From Oceanidesulfovibrio marinus (lineage in GTDB: Bacteria > Desulfobacterota > Desulfovibrionia > Desulfovibrionales > Desulfovibrionaceae): DNA of 64,000 nucleotides. The notes beneath the pieces were generated by a model. It did not search any database. It was not told the DNA's origin and saw only the letters and a list, made by a program, of their open reading frames with translations. The stretch's first letter is position 1, and the number at the start of each line of letters is the position of its first letter. The stretch lies in the NCBI RefSeq assembly GCF_013085545.1, contig NZ_CP039543.1, positions 620,001-684,000 of the forward strand, read 5' to 3'. Positions 17,247 to 25,563 of this stretch are shown here, one piece after another. Made by a program: the position numbers and the translations under genes.

Positions 17247-17780
17247 CGCCAATGCTTCGGCAGTTTGTGCAACCTACACACAGTGAAGCGCAGAAAAGGC
17301 GTTCTGTTGTCAGCCTTTCCGACGAATGCACGTCGGGATTCCTTACAATGAATGCGCCGGCGTGATCCCAGCCGTCGGCAGCTCCTTTTGAACGTACCCT
17401 GTTCCCTGTTCTGGCAGACGAAATAGGCCATGCAGCGCGGGCTGACGCTGTTTTTTCTGCATGGCGCATGGCTCTGCGTTCTTTGGCTGCGGCGTTTGCT
17501 CATGCGCATCCGAATGCGTGCAGGTCGGATCGCGCGGCCGAGGGGCCAGCCGCGTTGTCGGGTTGTCTTACACCCGTTTCGCATTCACTTTTGAGCGTGT
17601 GCGCTTAATACGATAGAATAATTAATGTTTTCTTATTGGCTCGGTTCTTCGTCGTTCCTTTTTGCATACCTCGCCAACTACGCATATCTCTCTGAAATAT
17701 TTAGTCTAAATTTGGTCCAGGGCTTGCTAGGGCTTCGATGCCCCCTGAAACACTTGGGAGGAACACCCAAGGAGGATATT
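17247..17780. other. Intergenic region before PEP-CTERM gene
   Basis: 534 bases without a convincing gene. Near 17297-17320 a weak 6-bp hairpin (AAAGGC / GCCTTT) may end the regulator transcript. The last 200 bases are AT-rich and contain the sigma-54 promoter at 17713-17727. An in-frame upstream extension of the next gene to 17625 has no ribosome-binding site and no signal-peptide logic, so it was not used. Confidence 0.6.
17713..17727 (+). promoter_or_regulatory. Sigma-54-type promoter of PEP-CTERM gene
   Basis: TGGTCCAGGGCTTGC has TGG and TTGC at exact -24/-12 spacing and ends 53 bases before ATG 17781. The second PEP-CTERM gene in the window also has a sigma-54-like element. This agrees with reports that PEP-CTERM genes are controlled by RpoN and the PrsK/PrsR pair in other bacteria. 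Confidence 0.6.
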
Positions 17781-18398
17781 ATGAGAAAGACTCTTTCCAT
17801 GGTTCTGGCCACTCTGGTCTTCGTGGTCGTGGGAGCCTCACAAGCCATTGCCATGTCGTTCCAGTTTGATTCGTCCGCATCCTATGTCTCGGAGACCACG
17901 GACCCCGGGCTGGTGATGGACTGGCGAAACATCCCGTTCTCAACCGAGGAATTCGACCTCGAAGTCGGCGATTCCTACAACTTCGTCTTTGGCAGCATCG
18001 CGACCACCGAAGAATCGATCAACCAAGACGATTTGACGGCGCTGGCTGTCACTGCATACTTCGAGTTCATCCTGCCGGACGAGCTGGGCGGCACTCTGAG
18101 CGGATCTGTCCAGGGCATGTCGTACTTCTGGGGTGCGGTGCAAGGGTGGAGCCTGGAGTGGAACAACCCGGCCACGCTCTACTTCGGCCCGCACGACTCC
18201 GGCATGGTCACCATCGAGCTTGCGGACCTCAGCCATTTCGGTCTCTTTGATCCGGACAACGGCTTCCCCACGTACGTGGACATCGACGGCATCATCACCT
18301 ACTCGACCGCTCCCACGCCCGAGCCGGGCACGCTGCTTCTGCTGGGCGCCGGTCTGGGCGCACTGTGCTTTGCCCGCCGCAGAAGGCGCGACGCCTGA
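17781..18398 (+). CDS. PEP-CTERM sorting-domain protein
   Basis: A 205-residue exported protein. A signal peptide (MRKTLSMVLATLVFVVVGAS, cleavage near ASQAIA-M) precedes an acidic beta-rich body with no recognised enzyme motif. The C-terminus is a classic PEP-CTERM signal: TPEPGTLLLLGAGLGAL, a hydrophobic helix, then FARRRRRDA. Exosortase cuts such signals and releases the protein to the extracellular matrix. ATG 17781 follows AAGGAGG at 6 bases. It stands alone between a sigma-54-type promoter and a terminator hairpin. It is probably a matrix component working with the polysaccharide made by the 38-60 kb locus. Confidence 0.93.
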   Translation: MRKTLSMVLATLVFVVVGASQAIAMSFQFDSSASYVSETTDPGLVMDWRNIPFSTEEFDLEVGDSYNFVFGSIATTEESINQDDLTALAVTAYFEFILPDELGGTLSGSVQGMSYFWGAVQGWSLEWNNPATLYFGPHDSGMVTIELADLSHFGLFDPDNGFPTYVDIDGIITYSTAPTPEPGTLLLLGAGLGALCFARRRRRDA

Positions 18399-18432
18399 TC
18401 AACCGCGTGTAAGGTTTTGCATACGCTACAGC

Positions 18433-18466
18433 CAAGCCGGCGGGGTCTTATAGCCCTGTCGGCTTG
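18433..18466 (+). terminator. Terminator between PEP-CTERM gene and phnN
   Basis: A 13-bp stem (CAAGCCGGCGGGG pairing with CCCTGTCGGCTTG, two G-U pairs) with loop TCTTATAG is followed on the plus strand by TTTAT. It lies 35 bases after the PEP-CTERM stop and between convergent genes, so it may also act for phnN. Confidence 0.6.
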
Positions 18467-18548
18467 TTTATGGCGCAGATGAACCTTGCTCCCAATGCGC
18501 AGAAGGAAACGACGCGACGTGTAGGCCACGGGGACGGTTTGGCTGATT

Positions 18549-19100
18549 CTACGGAGCAGGTTTCCGAAGGAAGTCCACAAGCTCGGATGTCGCGTGCGAG
18601 AGATCGCCGCTGTTGTCAATAACCCGTACGCCGGGCATGTCCGATTCCAGAGCGGTGTTGCGGCGGATGCGTTCCTTGATGGCGGCGTCGCTCTCGCGAC
18701 CGCGATCCTGGAGCCGTTGGCGCAGAACCTCGGAGCGCGCGGTTATCAGGACGCCCTCGATGTTCGGTATCCGTTCCCGCGCCTGGGGCCAGTACTCCCG
18801 CGAGCCATTGAGCACCACCGTGAAGCCGCGGTACATCCAGTCCAGCAGCTCGATGCCCGCGCCGTAGAAAAACCCATGACTGTGCCAATGAAACAGGAAG
18901 AGGCTCCGGTCCCGCCGGCAGGCGAACTCCTCCTCGCTCAAGGTCACGTGGTTCTCGCCCCCCGCATCGGCAGGCCGGGTGATGTAGCGATGGGCAAAGG
19001 CTGTGGGAGAGCCGCCGAGCTGGCGCCGCGCCTCGTTCAGCACACTGTCCTTTCCTGCGCCGGACGGTCCCATCACGTAGACCAGCCTGCCCGAGCTCAT
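18549..19100 (-). CDS. phnN: Ribose 1,5-bisphosphate phosphokinase PhnN
   Basis: A 183-residue kinase that makes PRPP from ribose 1,5-bisphosphate at the end of the C-P lyase pathway. It is guanylate-kinase-like, with Walker [11 protein letters not shown] near the N-terminus, then [15 protein letters not shown] and [13 protein letters not shown] typical of PhnN. The start at 19100 overlaps the phnL stop in an ATGA junction. It is the last gene of the minus-strand phnGHIJKLN operon. Confidence 0.92.
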   Translation of the reverse strand: MSSGRLVYVMGPSGAGKDSVLNEARRQLGGSPTAFAHRYITRPADAGGENHVTLSEEEFACRRDRSLFLFHWHSHGFFYGAGIELLDWMYRGFTVVLNGSREYWPQARERIPNIEGVLITARSEVLRQRLQDRGRESDAAIKERIRRNTALESDMPGVRVIDNSGDLSHATSELVDFLRKPAP

Positions 19101-19825
19101 TCGTTTTCTCCGTCGCCGGCCGCGGCGTCGTGTGGCGCTACAGGGTAAATCCTGTCCGCAATGGCGTGTCGCACTTCGGCGTCGTGGAAGATTCCTACGA
19201 TGGCCGCGCCACGCGCTTTGGCCTCCCGGATCAGCTGGATCACCACGTCGCGGTTGTCCGCATCCAGGGACGCCGTGGGCTCGTCCAGCAGCAGAACAGG
19301 GTAGTGGGCCACAAACCCGCGGGCAATGTTGATCCGCTGCTGCTCGCCGCCAGAGAACGTGGCCGGAGCAAGGCCCATGAGCCGCTCCGGGATGTTGAGC
19401 CGGCGCAGCATGGTCTCTGCGCGCTCCAGCGCTTCCTGCGCATCCACGCCGCGGTCGCGCAACGGCTCGGCAACGATCTCCCGGGCCGGAACACGCGGAA
19501 TGACGCGCAGGAACTGGCTCACGTAGCCCAGCGTGCGCTTCCGGAGCTGCAGCACCTCGCGCGGTCCGGCCGAAGCCAGGTCCACCACGCACGGGCCGTC
19601 TCCTTCCTCCACGCGAATGCGGATGCTGCCGCTCAGGGGTTTGTAATTGGCGTACAGCGAACGCAGCAACGTGGATTTGCCCGCGCCGGAAGGACCATGG
19701 AGCGCTACGCACTCGCCCGCCATGACGCTCAGGCCAAGGCCTTCAAAAACAGGGATCTCCGCCCCGCCCTGGGTGTGCAGCACAAAATGTTTGGTCAAAT
19801 CTTCGACTTCGATGACGGCGTCCAT
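19097..19825 (-). CDS. phnL: C-P lyase complex ABC-type subunit PhnL
   Basis: A 242-residue ABC ATPase-like protein needed for phosphonate breakdown; it binds the C-P lyase core together with PhnK and is not a transporter component. Walker [10 protein letters not shown], signature FSGGEQQR, and Walker [13 protein letters not shown] are intact. It is separated from phnK by a 189-base gap that holds a cluster of hairpins, and it overlaps phnN by four bases. Confidence 0.94.
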   Translation of the reverse strand: MDAVIEVEDLTKHFVLHTQGGAEIPVFEGLGLSVMAGECVALHGPSGAGKSTLLRSLYANYKPLSGSIRIRVEEGDGPCVVDLASAGPREVLQLRKRTLGYVSQFLRVIPRVPAREIVAEPLRDRGVDAQEALERAETMLRRLNIPERLMGLAPATFSGGEQQRINIARGFVAHYPVLLLDEPTASLDADNRDVVIQLIREAKARGAAIVGIFHDAEVRHAIADRIYPVAPHDAAAGDGENE

Positions 19826-19880
19826 GGCATCCTCCGGAACCGGTTAAATCGATAGAAACGAATTCTTGAACTAGTATTTC

Positions 19881-19962
19881 CGGGGGACGCTGTCCCCCGC
19901 CCCCTGCCAGGGAGCAGTGCTCCCTGGACCCATTGCTGGGGTCCAGGGGGACATAGTTCCCC
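19881..19962. repeat. Cluster of four tandem palindromes (REP-like)
   Basis: Four adjoining inverted repeats lie between phnK and phnL. They are CGGGGGAC-GCT-GTCCCCCG (19881-19899), CCAGGGAGCA-G-TGCTCCCTGG (19907-19927), CCCTGGACCC-attgctg-GGGTCCAGGG (19922-19948, overlapping the second), and GGGGGAC-ata-GTTCCCC (19946-19962, one G-T mismatch). The form resembles dispersed intergenic palindromes of Desulfovibrionaceae genomes. Inside an operon it could stop or stabilise mRNA. Confidence 0.7.
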
Positions 19963-20014
19963 TGGCCGCCGGAGGCTATGGTCGTTCAGGTAAAAACAAT
20001 GGTATTATACCATG

Positions 20015-20860
20015 TTATGCATGGAGTACGGACGACACCAGCAGTTGGGTGTAGGGGTGCTGCGGGTCGTCCAGGACCTGGTCGGTCAAACCGGACTCGA
20101 CCACCTCGCCGCGGCGCATGACCATGAGCCGGTGGGCCAGCAGCCGGGTCACGGCCAGGTCGTGGGTCACGATGACCACGGCGAGTCCCAGCTCGCCCAC
20201 CAGCCCGCGCAGGAGGTCCAGAAACCGGGCCTGCACCGAGACGTCCAGCCCGCTCGTGGGCTCGTCCATGAACACGAGCCTGGGGTCGGTGACCAGGTTG
20301 CGGGCGATCTGCAACCGCTGCTGCATGCCGCCGGAAAATGTCGCGGGCAGATCATCGATGCGCTCGGCGTCGATTTCCACCCGTTCCAGCCAGCGCAGCG
20401 CCTTGGCGCGGATGTTGCCGTAATGCCGTTCGCCAAGGGCCATGAGGCGTTCACCGATGTTGGCCCCGGCGCTGACATTCATGCGCAGCCCGTCGCGCGG
20501 GTTCTGGTGCACAATGCCCCATTCGCTCCGCATGAGCATACGCTTCTCCACGTCTTCCGCGGCGTGTATATCCACGGCCCGGCCGTTCCTGTCGTGGTAG
20601 ACGACAGAGCCGCTGCTTGCCGGCAGCATGGCCGAGAGGCAGGAGAGCAGGGTGGATTTGCCGGAGCCTGACTCGCCCACAACGCCGATGACCTCGCCGG
20701 ACCAGAGGTCGAAGCTCACGTCCCGGCAGCCGAGATGGCGGTCGTAGTATTTGCTCAATCCCTTGACCTGCAGGAGGGGGATGTCCGCTTTGGAGGCAGC
20801 CTCGGCGGCTCCTGTTCCGCATTGGGCCAGGTGCGCCTGTGCGCATATGGATGTATCCAT
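20015..20860 (-). CDS. phnK: C-P lyase complex ABC-type subunit PhnK
   Basis: A 281-residue ABC ATPase-like subunit that docks on the PhnGHIJ core. Walker A GESGSGKST, signature FSGGMQQR, Walker B LVFMDEPTSGLD, and switch His in VIVTHD are intact. The N-terminal about 27 residues before LLQVKGLSKYY are non-conserved, and the ribosome-binding site before ATG 20860 is weak, so a later start is possible. It lies 27 bases after phnJ. Confidence 0.94.
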   Translation of the reverse strand: MDTSICAQAHLAQCGTGAAEAASKADIPLLQVKGLSKYYDRHLGCRDVSFDLWSGEVIGVVGESGSGKSTLLSCLSAMLPASSGSVVYHDRNGRAVDIHAAEDVEKRMLMRSEWGIVHQNPRDGLRMNVSAGANIGERLMALGERHYGNIRAKALRWLERVEIDAERIDDLPATFSGGMQQRLQIARNLVTDPRLVFMDEPTSGLDVSVQARFLDLLRGLVGELGLAVVIVTHDLAVTRLLAHRLMVMRRGEVVESGLTDQVLDDPQHPYTQLLVSSVLHA

Positions 20861-20887
20861 GGTGTCGAACCTTTGGGGATGGTTTCC

Positions 20888-21811
20888 CTAAAATATGCCG
20901 GCCTTGGCCATGGGGCCTTCGTGACCGGCCGCCCGGCGCTCGCCGCAGTAGTCGGAATCGGAGCAGACGAACATCTTCGATCCCTTGTCGTCCAGAATCA
21001 CTTCATCGAGGTAGCTGTCCGTGGCGTCGCACAACCCGCAGCACTCGTCCCAGTGCTGGATCTCGAAGGGGTGATCCTCGAAGTCCAGGCTTTTGACCTC
21101 GGTGTACGGCGGAACGGCGTAGATGCGTTTCTCCCGGCCGGCGCCGAACAGCTGCAGGGCGGGCATGCCGTCCATCTTGGGGTTGTCGAACTTGGGAATG
21201 GGTGAGGGCGCCATGACGTAGCGGCCGTTCACCTGCACTGGGTAGTCGTAGTTGGTGGCGATGCGCCCCAGGCGGGCGATGTCCTCATACAGCTTCACGT
21301 GCATCACGCTGTACTCGGTCAGGGCGTGCATGGTGCGCGTCTCGGTCTCCCGTGGCTCCATCTTGCGCAGGGGCTCGGGGATGGGCACCTGGTAGACGAG
21401 AATCTGGTCCTCGGTCAGGGGCTTTTCCGGGATGCGGTGCCTGGTCTGGATGATGGACGCCTCAGCGGTTTTTTCCGTGGTGCGCACGCCGGCCGTGGTG
21501 GCAAAAAAGCGGCGGATGGACACCGCATTGGTGGTGTCGTCCGCGCCCTGGTCGATGACCTTGAGCACGTCATCCGGGCCGATCACGCTGGCCGTAACCT
21601 GGATGCCGCCGGTGCCCCAGCCGTAGGCAAGGGGCATTTCCCTGCCTGCAAAGGGCACCTGGTAGCCGGGAATAGCCACGGCCTTGAGGATGCTGCGGCG
21701 GATCATGCGCTTGGTCTGCTCGTCCAGGTAGGCGAAGTTGTAGCCGCCGTCATTGACGTCGGGCGTCGCGACATCCTGGGGCTGGCGGTGCTGGGAGGGT
21801 TCAAATGTCAT
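20888..21811 (-). CDS. phnJ: C-P lyase catalytic subunit PhnJ (radical SAM)
   Basis: A 307-residue enzyme that cleaves the carbon-phosphorus bond of ribose-1-phosphonate-5-phosphate, releasing methane (from methylphosphonate) and a cyclic phosphate. The cysteine set CGLC - 21 residues - CSDSDYC matches the PhnJ pattern CX2CX21CX5C that binds the 4Fe-4S cluster and supplies the radical Cys. The GYNFAYLDEQTKRMIRR start and YGWGTGG are family-typical. It overlaps phnI by 11 bases, with GAGGAGG before ATG 21811. Confidence 0.97.
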   Translation of the reverse strand: MTFEPSQHRQPQDVATPDVNDGGYNFAYLDEQTKRMIRRSILKAVAIPGYQVPFAGREMPLAYGWGTGGIQVTASVIGPDDVLKVIDQGADDTTNAVSIRRFFATTAGVRTTEKTAEASIIQTRHRIPEKPLTEDQILVYQVPIPEPLRKMEPRETETRTMHALTEYSVMHVKLYEDIARLGRIATNYDYPVQVNGRYVMAPSPIPKFDNPKMDGMPALQLFGAGREKRIYAVPPYTEVKSLDFEDHPFEIQHWDECCGLCDATDSYLDEVILDDKGSKMFVCSDSDYCGERRAAGHEGPMAKAGIF

Positions 21812-22967
21812 GGTCGGACGCCTCCTCGGGCTGGACGGCCGTGTCTGCGGAATCCTGGTCCTGCGTATCCGCCGTTGCGGCGTTCTCGTCCATGGCCTTG
21901 CGCATGGCGCGGAGCATGGTGAGCTCGCCCTGGAAGTCTACGTAGTGCGGCAGCTTGAGGTGCGAGACAAAGCCCTGCGCCTCCACATTATCCCCGTGGT
22001 AGAGCACGAACTCGTGGTCCTCGGCCGGCGCGGAGGGCTCCTGGCCGTACTCCTCGCAGCGCAGGGAGCGGTCCACCAAGGCCATGCTCATGGCCTTGCG
22101 TTCCGAGTGGCCGAACACGAGGCCGTAGCCGCGGGTGAACTGGGGCGGGATGTCCTTGGTCCCCTTGAACTGGGTGATCATCTCGCATTCGGTGACAAGG
22201 ATGTCGCCGATCTCAATGGCGAAGCCCAGCTCCTCTGGCGCGAGCTCCACGGCTGCCTCGCCCATGCGGATCTCTCCGGCAAAGGGATGGGTCGAGCCGA
22301 AGCCGCGCTGGGTGGAGTAGGCCAGCCCCAGAAGGAAGCCTTCGTCGGCCCTGGACAAGGACTGCAACCGCACGTCCCGGTCCGCCGGAAAGGTCAGGGG
22401 CTCGCGGGTGATATCCCCCACCGGGCCGTCCTCGCCGCCAACCTCGTCTTCCAGCAACCCTTCGTCGCCCAGAATCTCGGCCACTCGCGGCACGCGCTCC
22501 GCAGGGGTGTCCGGGTTCGGAGTCGCGGTTGGAGCGGAATCATGGCTTTCATTGCCTGCACTGCGGGACAGGCTGAAATCGAGCAGCCGGTGGGTGTAAT
22601 CGAAGGTCGGCCCCAACACCTGGCCGCCGGGCAGATCCTTGTATGTTGCGGAGATGCGGCGCTGGATGACCATGCGCGAGGTGTCCAGAGGCTCGCTGTA
22701 GCCCAGGCGCGGCAGGGTGGTGCGGTAGGCCCGCAGCAGGAAGATGGCCTCCTGGGTATCGCCCATGGCCTGCTTGATGGCCAGGGCGGCCAAGTCCGGA
22801 TCGTACAGGGAGCCTTCCGCCATGACTCTGTCCACGGCCAGGGGCAGCTGCTCTCGTATCTGGGCCACGTCCAGTTCCGGCAGGCGCTCATCCCCCCGGC
22901 GCTTGAGCGCCAGCAGGTCGTGGGAGCGCAGGATGGCTTTCTCACCGCCTTTGACTGCAACGTACAT
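21801..22967 (-). CDS. phnI: C-P lyase subunit PhnI
   Basis: A 388-residue core subunit. With PhnG, H and L it transfers the phosphonate to ribose of ATP with loss of adenine. Family features include the start MYVAVKGGEKAI, the central YSTQRGFGSTHPFAGEIR, and GYGLVFGHSERKAMSMALVDR near the C-terminus. An acidic, low-conservation tail follows. Its ATG overlaps the phnH stop by one base (TGATG). Length is normal. Confidence 0.97.
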   Translation of the reverse strand: MYVAVKGGEKAILRSHDLLALKRRGDERLPELDVAQIREQLPLAVDRVMAEGSLYDPDLAALAIKQAMGDTQEAIFLLRAYRTTLPRLGYSEPLDTSRMVIQRRISATYKDLPGGQVLGPTFDYTHRLLDFSLSRSAGNESHDSAPTATPNPDTPAERVPRVAEILGDEGLLEDEVGGEDGPVGDITREPLTFPADRDVRLQSLSRADEGFLLGLAYSTQRGFGSTHPFAGEIRMGEAAVELAPEELGFAIEIGDILVTECEMITQFKGTKDIPPQFTRGYGLVFGHSERKAMSMALVDRSLRCEEYGQEPSAPAEDHEFVLYHGDNVEAQGFVSHLKLPHYVDFQGELTMLRAMRKAMDENAATADTQDQDSADTAVQPEEASDHDI

Positions 22968-23569
22968 CAGCTCTCCACTTGTGTTGTGCGGGGCATGGCT
23001 GCCACCGCGTCGGAAGTTGTAAAGACCAGATCAACACCCCTGGGGAAGAGGCTCCGGTTGGCTTCCTGCTCGGCCCAGAAGCGATCGGGCAGGCCGTCCA
23101 CGCGCAGCCGGGCGCTTTCCTGTATGCCGGGCCCGGAAAGCCGGACGCCTTCGCCTTCAGCCAACGCGGAAACCTGAATAATCAGCGTGGCCGAGCGGTC
23201 GGGGTAATCCTGTCGGCCCGGGTTGAAGGCGCACAGGGCCGGCATGGCGGCTGGGTCTGATATCAGCGCGAACGAGGCCGCCACCGGCTCGGCGGCAAGG
23301 GGGCATCCGCAATGGAAGCGCAGGTATCCGGCCGCGTTGCTGGCGGCCAGGGGCGCGTCCAGCCACAGCGGCGTTTCGAAATCCACCAGGGTCAGGCAGA
23401 CGGCGGCTGTGGCCGGGAGCAGGGGCGGTTCCGCCGGGGGCAGGCTTTGGATGCGCTGCAAGGTGCCCGGCCGCGACATGGCCGTAAGCACCTGGCGGAA
23501 CACGGCCTGCGAGGACAATACAGGGTTTGAAAAACCGGCTTTGAGCCCGGTCATGCTCGTATTCGTCAT
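22967..23569 (-). CDS. phnH: C-P lyase subunit PhnH
   Basis: A 200-residue subunit of the C-P lyase core, a PLP-transferase-like fold without PLP. Typical features are FRQVLTAMSRPGTL near the N-terminus, LVDFETPLWL, and AFNPGRQDYPDRSATLIIQV. It lies between phnG (2-base gap) and phnI (1-base overlap), so the three are translationally coupled. Confidence 0.95.
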   Translation of the reverse strand: MTNTSMTGLKAGFSNPVLSSQAVFRQVLTAMSRPGTLQRIQSLPPAEPPLLPATAAVCLTLVDFETPLWLDAPLAASNAAGYLRFHCGCPLAAEPVAASFALISDPAAMPALCAFNPGRQDYPDRSATLIIQVSALAEGEGVRLSGPGIQESARLRVDGLPDRFWAEQEANRSLFPRGVDLVFTTSDAVAAMPRTTQVES

Positions 23570-23571
23570 GG

Positions 23572-24099
23572 TCAGCTTCCTCGGACCAGGGTGAAAAAGT
23601 CCACGGTGGTTTCCTCCGCCAGCGTGCGCTGCTGCGCCAGGCGGAGCTGGCGGCGTTCGTCCAGGGGGGCGAGCACGCGCGCTTCCAGGAGAGGACGCAG
23701 CGCCTCGTTCTGCAGCAGGCCGTCAAAAGCGGCTGTCAGCTCCGCCTTTCGTTTGCTGCGGCCCATGACCCAGGAGAGGCCCACGGTTTCGTCTTCCAGA
23801 CGCACGGCGCAGCGGGTCACGGCCATTTCCCCAAGGTTGAAGCGTTTGCCCACATTGCCGGCGCGGCCGCGCACCATGACGAGCCCGGTTTCCGGCCCGC
23901 GCAGGAACTCGTAGTTCGGCTTGTGCTCCAGGGCGTCCCAGGCAGATTCAAGGTCGTTGATATCCGCTCTGGCCAGAATGCCCATCCAGCGGCGCCGCGG
24001 GTTGGCTTCGGGGCCGTCAGGGGCGTCGCCGTGGTTGCGGGCTGCGGGATTTCCGCCGGCCTCCGGCGGTTGAGTCGTGGTAAGTTTACGATCTGTCAT
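23572..24099 (-). CDS. phnG: C-P lyase subunit PhnG
   Basis: A 175-residue subunit and first gene of the phnGHIJKLN operon. The conserved part runs from RRRWMGILARAD through GLVMVRGRAGNVGKRFNLGE and VTRCAVRL to the C-terminus. The first about 35 residues are not conserved, and the ribosome-binding site before ATG 24099 is weak (AAGG at 9 bases). It is divergent from phnF, sharing a 246-base promoter region. Confidence 0.94.
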   Translation of the reverse strand: MTDRKLTTTQPPEAGGNPAARNHGDAPDGPEANPRRRWMGILARADINDLESAWDALEHKPNYEFLRGPETGLVMVRGRAGNVGKRFNLGEMAVTRCAVRLEDETVGLSWVMGRSKRKAELTAAFDGLLQNEALRPLLEARVLAPLDERRQLRLAQQRTLAEETTVDFFTLVRGS

Positions 24100-24268
24100 A
24101 CGTTCGCGCCTTGTGCTGAAACGCGTATGCGCTGGTTCATTGCTTGGAGTCCTGTGTCGATTCTTTTTAGTCGTGGCGTCTTGCCTAACTACCTGCGGTT
24201 ATGAAGAATCCTGCTGTGGATCACGAGCCCGACCGTCAAACCGAGATAGATGAATCTAAAATTGGTAG

Positions 24269-24280
24269 ACATCTAGATGT
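24269..24280. promoter_or_regulatory. Palindromic operator between phnG and phnF
   Basis: ACATCTAGATGT is a perfect 12-bp palindrome in the AT-rich 246-base gap between the divergent phnG operon and phnF. GATGT is repeated 11 bases further on. Position and symmetry suit a site for the GntR-type repressor PhnF controlling both directions. Binding itself is inferred. Confidence 0.5.
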
Positions 24281-24345
24281 ATCGATGTTAGTCGAGGGTA
24301 TCCTACTTGCCATCATCAACGCAACCCTCTTCAAATGAGGCCGCC

Positions 24346-25068
24346 ATGCCTATTGAAAGAAAAAAGGGAGTCTCTGTCTGGAAGCAGATTCAGCAAACGC
24401 TGGCCGGAGAGATCGTTACGGGAATTCTGAAGCCCGGTGAGCGGTTGCCCACCGAGACGGCCTTGAGCGAACGGTTCGGCGTGAACCGGCATACGTTGCG
24501 CCGGGCGTTGTCCGAGCTTGAGCAGATGGACCTGATCCGCATCGAGCACGGCCGCGGCATGTTCGTGCGCGAGCAGGTCGTGGACTACAGTGTCGGCAAA
24601 CGCACCAGGTTCAGCGAAAACCTGTCCAAGCTCAAGCGCACACCCGGCGGTGTCCTGCTCAGTGCGCAGACCCTGCCGGCCGACGAGGTTCCGGCTGAAG
24701 CGCTGGGCATTGCGCCGGGGCGTCCCGTGGCCGTGCTCGACCGCGCCGGCGAGGCGGACGGCCATCGCATCAGCGTGAGCACCCACTACATGTCCGAAGA
24801 CCGTTTCCCTGGCGCGACGGAAGTTTACGCCCGGACAAAGTCCATCACCAGCACGCTCGAGCACTTCGGCGTGGGCGACTACGTGCGCAAGGTCACCCGC
24901 GTGACGGCGCGCATGCCCACTGCGCGGGACGCTCGGATCCTCGAACAGCCGCGTAACCGGCCGATTCTGATGGCCGAAGGCGTGAACACCACCCGCGACG
25001 GCGAGCCCGTGGAGTACTGCGTTACCCGCTTTGCCAGCGACTGGGTGCAGATCGTCTTCGAGTCCTGA
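24346..25068 (+). CDS. phnF: GntR/HutC-family phosphonate regulator PhnF
   Basis: A 240-residue repressor with an N-terminal winged helix (IVTGILKPGERLPTETALSERFGVNRHTLRRAL) and a C-terminal UTRA ligand domain typical of HutC members, ending VEYCVTRFASDWVQIVF. I chose ATG 24346, with GAGG 5 bases before it. An in-frame TTG at 24307 would add 13 residues but has no good ribosome-binding site. Its place between the two phn operons supports local control of both. Confidence 0.93.
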   Translation: MPIERKKGVSVWKQIQQTLAGEIVTGILKPGERLPTETALSERFGVNRHTLRRALSELEQMDLIRIEHGRGMFVREQVVDYSVGKRTRFSENLSKLKRTPGGVLLSAQTLPADEVPAEALGIAPGRPVAVLDRAGEADGHRISVSTHYMSEDRFPGATEVYARTKSITSTLEHFGVGDYVRKVTRVTARMPTARDARILEQPRNRPILMAEGVNTTRDGEPVEYCVTRFASDWVQIVFES

Positions 25069-25563
25069 CCCGCCGCCACAGGATGGCATTCCGCCCGGAT
25101 GTTGCCAGGAATGCGTGTTCATATGGTGCTTTGATTCGTACATGTATTGCGGCATCATATCTTCAAAGCTCATAAGATAGTCAAGTTACGTTTTCAATAC
25201 ATTGGCAAGGAAAAACTGGTGTTTCTTCACCAGAACGAAACATTGCAGTGTATACAAATCATAAATAGATCGAGTTTAAAATCCATAGTGCATCAGAAAA
25301 TCATCTCACACAGCTGCTTTGTATTGTATCTCCAGGTCTTGAGCGCTAGACACCACTGACTGTTGTGTGGATGAATTCCGAATTCATCCATCCTTGTTCT
25401 GTATCACGAGCATCTCTGCTTGCGGGAAAGTGTCATAGACTCTTCTCTGCCCCGCAACCTTCACGGGCTATTACCATCCGAGCGGATCGTGGTGCGGTGC
25501 CTGGGGCTTATCCCCGGATCGCCACGCCGGCGCCGTCAAACAGGATACGCCCGAGGTGGAAGG
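25069..25563. other. AT-rich promoter region before phnM
   Basis: 495 bases without a gene, clearly AT-richer than the surroundings from about 25125 to 25350. It contains an inverted repeat at 25369-25389 and must hold the promoter of the phnM-phnC-phnD-phnE operon. No confident -35/-10 pair or PhoB box could be assigned by eye. Confidence 0.55.
25369..25389. repeat. Inverted repeat GGATGAATT-CCG-AATTCATCC
   Basis: A perfect 9-base-arm palindrome about 175 bases before phnM. A near-identical sequence (GATGAATTCTGGATTCAT) recurs at 31209-31226, at the stop codon of the last gene of the same operon. It may be an operator or the trace of an insertion. Confidence 0.5.

Noticed and set aside
25069-25563. 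PhoB box before phnM
   Set aside because: No pair of CTGTCAT-like direct repeats with the right spacing could be found by eye.
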